DNA of 7,958 nucleotides, taken from the NCBI GenBank assembly GCA_035493895.1, contig DATJHM010000111.1, forward strand, positions 1-7,958, given 5' to 3'. Source of the DNA: DATJHM01 sp035493895. GTDB lineage: Bacteria; Chloroflexota; Ktedonobacteria; Ktedonobacterales; Ktedonobacteraceae. Shown here piece by piece: positions 6,377 to 7,958 of the stretch. Made by a program: the position numbers and the translations under genes. The notes below the pieces were generated by a model. It was not told the origin of the DNA. It ran no database searches and was given only the letters and a program-made list of their open reading frames with translations. Numbering within the stretch: the first letter of the stretch is position 1; each line of letters starts with the position of its first letter.

Positions 6377-6848
6377 GTGGCGTTTCGTCCTCTACCCAAT
6401 CACTAATCTCGAATGTGCCATCTTCGCCGAGACGTACATGAAAGATCCGATCAAATCCCTCCTCATAAGAAGGGCGGACCAGCCTCTTGAGTGTCGCGAA
6501 AATCGCCACATCCGGCACTCTCGCCTTGCCCGTGCGCTTCCGATTGCGTTCCAGGCACTGCGAGACCTGGGACTCAAAATAATAGCCGATAATAGTCGCA
6601 TGATACTGGCGACCCTGGCGGATCAGTTCAGCGCGATCCTCCCGCGTAACATTGGTATTATCGATCACAACCGAGTGGCCAGCCTGCAACGCCTCCTCAA
6701 TCAATTGCTGTTGCCTGCTGGCCCGATTGCGGTTGTTGCGCAGGAGATCTTTGCTCACATAAGTGTAGTTAGAGGCAAACCGTTGCTGATAAAAGCTGCT
6801 TTTGCCTGCTGCTTGCAGACCAATGAAAATGATCAGTTCCAAATTCAC
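6369..6848 (-). CDS. Small P-loop kinase, polynucleotide-kinase-like (PNKP 5'-kinase type)
   Basis: Encodes 159 residues, a stand-alone P-loop kinase domain. The Walker A motif GLQAAGKSS lies at 10-18, immediately after the first beta strand. VVIDNTN (60-66) matches the DNTN signature of polynucleotide-kinase-type 5'-OH kinases. An Arg-rich lid segment (CLERNRKRTGKARVP, 98-112) and RPSYEEGFDRIFHVRL (125-140) follow. No phosphatase or ligase domain is attached. The likely reaction is transfer of ATP gamma-phosphate to a 5'-OH nucleic acid end; a small-molecule kinase or zeta-toxin-like enzyme is the alternative. The start is GTG at 6848; nothing further downstream would keep the P-loop. The ribosome site is weak (ggtag right before GTG). 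It begins 15 nt after the zinc-ribbon gene stop and ends 8 bp inside the Thg1-like gene, so the two are very probably co-translated. Confidence 0.85.
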   Translation of the reverse strand: MNLELIIFIGLQAAGKSSFYQQRFASNYTYVSKDLLRNNRNRASRQQQLIEEALQAGHSVVIDNTNVTREDRAELIRQGRQYHATIIGYYFESQVSQCLERNRKRTGKARVPDVAIFATLKRLVRPSYEEGFDRIFHVRLGEDGTFEISDWVEDETPHG

Positions 6849-6863
6849 CTACCAGAATAACCG

Positions 6864-7499
6864 CTAAATCAGCGCGATCACTTCCGTGCTTATCCCGTAA
6901 ATCAAACAAATGAGACCCAGCGCGACATACTCGCTATCCGTCGTTTGATCTGACACACTGGTGGCAAAGGCCCCCACAAGGGCAATCGTGGCAAGAACGC
7001 TGACGACGATGAAGAATACGATTCTGAGCCAGCCACGTAAGAGAGGCGTGCGATGCAGGGTGAGGGTGAGCGCAAGCCCCAGCAATGATAGCAGAAGGCC
7101 TACGATGAAGCCCGCCGCCGTAAGTACGTTATTATGGGCAGGCATAAAACAACTTGCCAGCCCGAAGCCCACCACAAATCCCCCCAGCACATAGAGGACA
7201 ACTCCAAAGAACATACCGAGGCCCGAACGTTTGCGCGTGCCCTCGGTGTTATAGACGAGCCTTCCACTCAGTGCTCTCCAGGCTGGCGGCGCGTAGGTTG
7301 GACGATAGCTGGGTGGTACTTGCGCGACGGGATAGACTGGCTCGGGGACGGGGTATTGTACTGGTTGTGAACGGGCTTGCTGTTGATAAGGCGTTGCCGT
7401 TTTATAGCTCGTCTCACCCTGATGCAGAGGGGTGCCGCAGCTTTCGCAGTACTGGCTGGCTTCGGTGTTTGGCGTATAACATTTCGGGCATTGTTTCAT
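6864..7499 (-). CDS. Zinc-ribbon protein with four membrane segments
   Basis: Encodes 211 residues of unknown function. The N-terminus MKQCPKCYTPNTEASQYCES is a zinc ribbon with Cys4, Cys7, Cys18 and Cys21. A Pro/Gln/Tyr-rich linker (about 36-75) follows. Four hydrophobic segments lie at about 95-119, 125-148, 157-182 and 191-211, the last ending at the stop codon. The ribbon should face the cytoplasm. This arrangement is common among uncharacterised bacterial proteins and gives no specific job. The ATG at 7499 is chosen over one 42 codons upstream (7625) because a strong ribosome site (gagggggagg) lies just before it and the ribbon starts at residue 1. It is the first gene of the operon with the kinase and the Thg1-like gene. 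Whether it works with them is unknown. Confidence 0.85.
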   Translation of the reverse strand: MKQCPKCYTPNTEASQYCESCGTPLHQGETSYKTATPYQQQARSQPVQYPVPEPVYPVAQVPPSYRPTYAPPAWRALSGRLVYNTEGTRKRSGLGMFFGVVLYVLGGFVVGFGLASCFMPAHNNVLTAAGFIVGLLLSLLGLALTLTLHRTPLLRGWLRIVFFIVVSVLATIALVGAFATSVSDQTTDSEYVALGLICLIYGISTEVIALI

Positions 7500-7605
7500 G
7501 TGACCCTCCCCCTCAAAATAGATGTATATCACTGCATGCTTTTTCTTTGCTACTGGCGAAAAAGCAGAAGGAGACGCTCTATCTGGACTCAACGGATACA
7601 AGGTT

Positions 7606-7633
7606 ACTATATCACAACTGTTCATCGTGTCGC
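7606..7633 (-). promoter_or_regulatory. Candidate promoter of the zinc-ribbon/kinase/Thg1-like operon
   Basis: Read leftward, GCGACA (7633-7628) matches 4 of 6 bases of the -35 consensus. After 16 bp comes TATAGT (7611-7606), 5 of 6 of the -10 consensus, preceded by TGA in the extended -10 position. Transcription would start near 7599 and leave a leader of about 100 nt before the ATG at 7499. A second, weaker TATACA-type -10 lies closer to the gene. Confidence 0.5.
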
Positions 7634-7714
7634 ATGAAATATGAGGAGAAGCGAAGTATGTGAATCTCGCCTGCCATGAAGGGGGTACAGCGGTTGCTCA
7701 CTCCCATCCATCCC

Positions 7715-7883
7715 GTAGAGTCGCCGTTTGTCTGCGACCGGGCCGATGACGAGAATCTTCGCTCGGAGAGCAACCCGGTCGCAGACGAGGTGGGAGGTGA
7801 TCGTCCCCGGTCGCAGACAAGCGGCAATGTCACGGAAATAAGGGGAATCTCCCGTCATTTCTGTAGAGTCGCCGCTTGTCTGC
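7715..7883. repeat. Cluster of four inverted/direct copies of a GTCTGCGACCGGG-type motif
   Basis: Copies lie at 7721-7742 (forward, gccgtttgtctgc then gaccggg), 7774-7786 (reverse, cccggtcgcagac), 7805-7825 (reverse, ccccggtcgcagac then aagcggc) and 7871-7883 (forward, gccgcttgtctgc). Copies 1 and 2 form a perfect 13-bp inverted repeat around 31 nt. Copies 3 and 4 form another perfect 13-bp inverted repeat. A 21-nt unit starting gtagagtcgccg occurs at 7715-7735 and 7863-7883 with one mismatch. There is no coding evidence. It looks like an intergenic repeat mosaic upstream of the operon promoter. Confidence 0.75.
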
Positions 7884-7905
7884 AATGAATATGCATCAAC
7901 CTAAG

Positions 7906-7956
7906 GGGCGAGATGGCCGGTGGGGGCCGCGGACCGGCATAAAGCCTGGTCCCTAC
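7906..7956 (+). repeat. Dispersed palindromic repeat, copy B
   Basis: Read rightward: gggcgagatggcc, ggtgggggc, a hairpin GGACCGGC / GCCTGGTCC with loop ataaa and one bulged t, then cctac. It is the partner of the element at 2055-2103, in the opposite orientation. Flanks match nearly base for base, while the hairpin differs in sequence but keeps its pairing. The window ends just after it. Confidence 0.75.
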
Positions 7957-7958
7957 CT

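Noticed and set aside
7500..7625. 42-codon N-terminal extension of the zinc-ribbon protein
   Set aside because: The strong ribosome site directly before the ATG at 7499 and the zinc ribbon beginning at residue 1 favour the shorter form. The extension also overlaps the candidate promoter.
7154..7663. Rightward open frame of 169 codons
   Set aside because: It is antisense to the zinc-ribbon gene and its upstream region, and the translation has no recognisable features.
7715..7883. Possible CRISPR array
   Set aside because: Copies alternate in orientation, spacing is irregular, units are imperfect and no cas genes are present.

Overview
The window looks like chromosome from a free-living bacterium of moderate-to-high GC content. 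My best guess is the Chloroflexota, probably the Ktedonobacteria. This rests on the combination of a short ValS behind a T-box leader, a bacterial Thg1-like protein, a DUF2171-type protein and many GC-rich palindromic intergenic repeats. It is inference from gene style, not a database match.

Layout. Positions 5-70 hold a perfect 30-bp hairpin that probably ends the leftward sigma-70 gene (83-1222). A stretch without a recognised gene follows, then a small leftward PRC-barrel/DUF2171-like gene (1586-1918). Positions 1919-2514 are mostly non-coding and carry one copy of a palindromic repeat (2055-2103) and a tiny AT-rich ORF that could encode a 41-residue membrane peptide. A clean promoter (2515-2543) drives a complete valine T-box riboswitch (about 2574-2824), and then a type-2-like valyl-tRNA synthetase gene, valS (2853-5309).

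Convergent to valS lies a compact leftward operon, read from right to left: a zinc-ribbon protein with four membrane segments (7499-6864), a small P-loop polynucleotide-kinase-like protein (6848-6369, GTG start), and a Thg1-like 3'-5' RNA polymerase (6376-5612). The last two overlap by 8 bp. The gap between valS and thg1 is filled by a 206-bp element with 44-bp inverted ends. The right end holds a cluster of inverted and direct repeats and a second, oppositely oriented copy of the palindromic repeat from the left half.

How the genes work together. The window is rich in tRNA biology. valS charges tRNA-Val and its leader senses uncharged tRNA-Val. The kinase/Thg1-like pair has the right chemistry to mend RNA 5' ends: the kinase could phosphorylate a 5'-OH, and the Thg1-like enzyme could activate that phosphate and add missing nucleotides in the 3'-5' direction. 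This candidate RNA-repair operon is the most interesting item here. Its function is inferred from domains and gene overlap.
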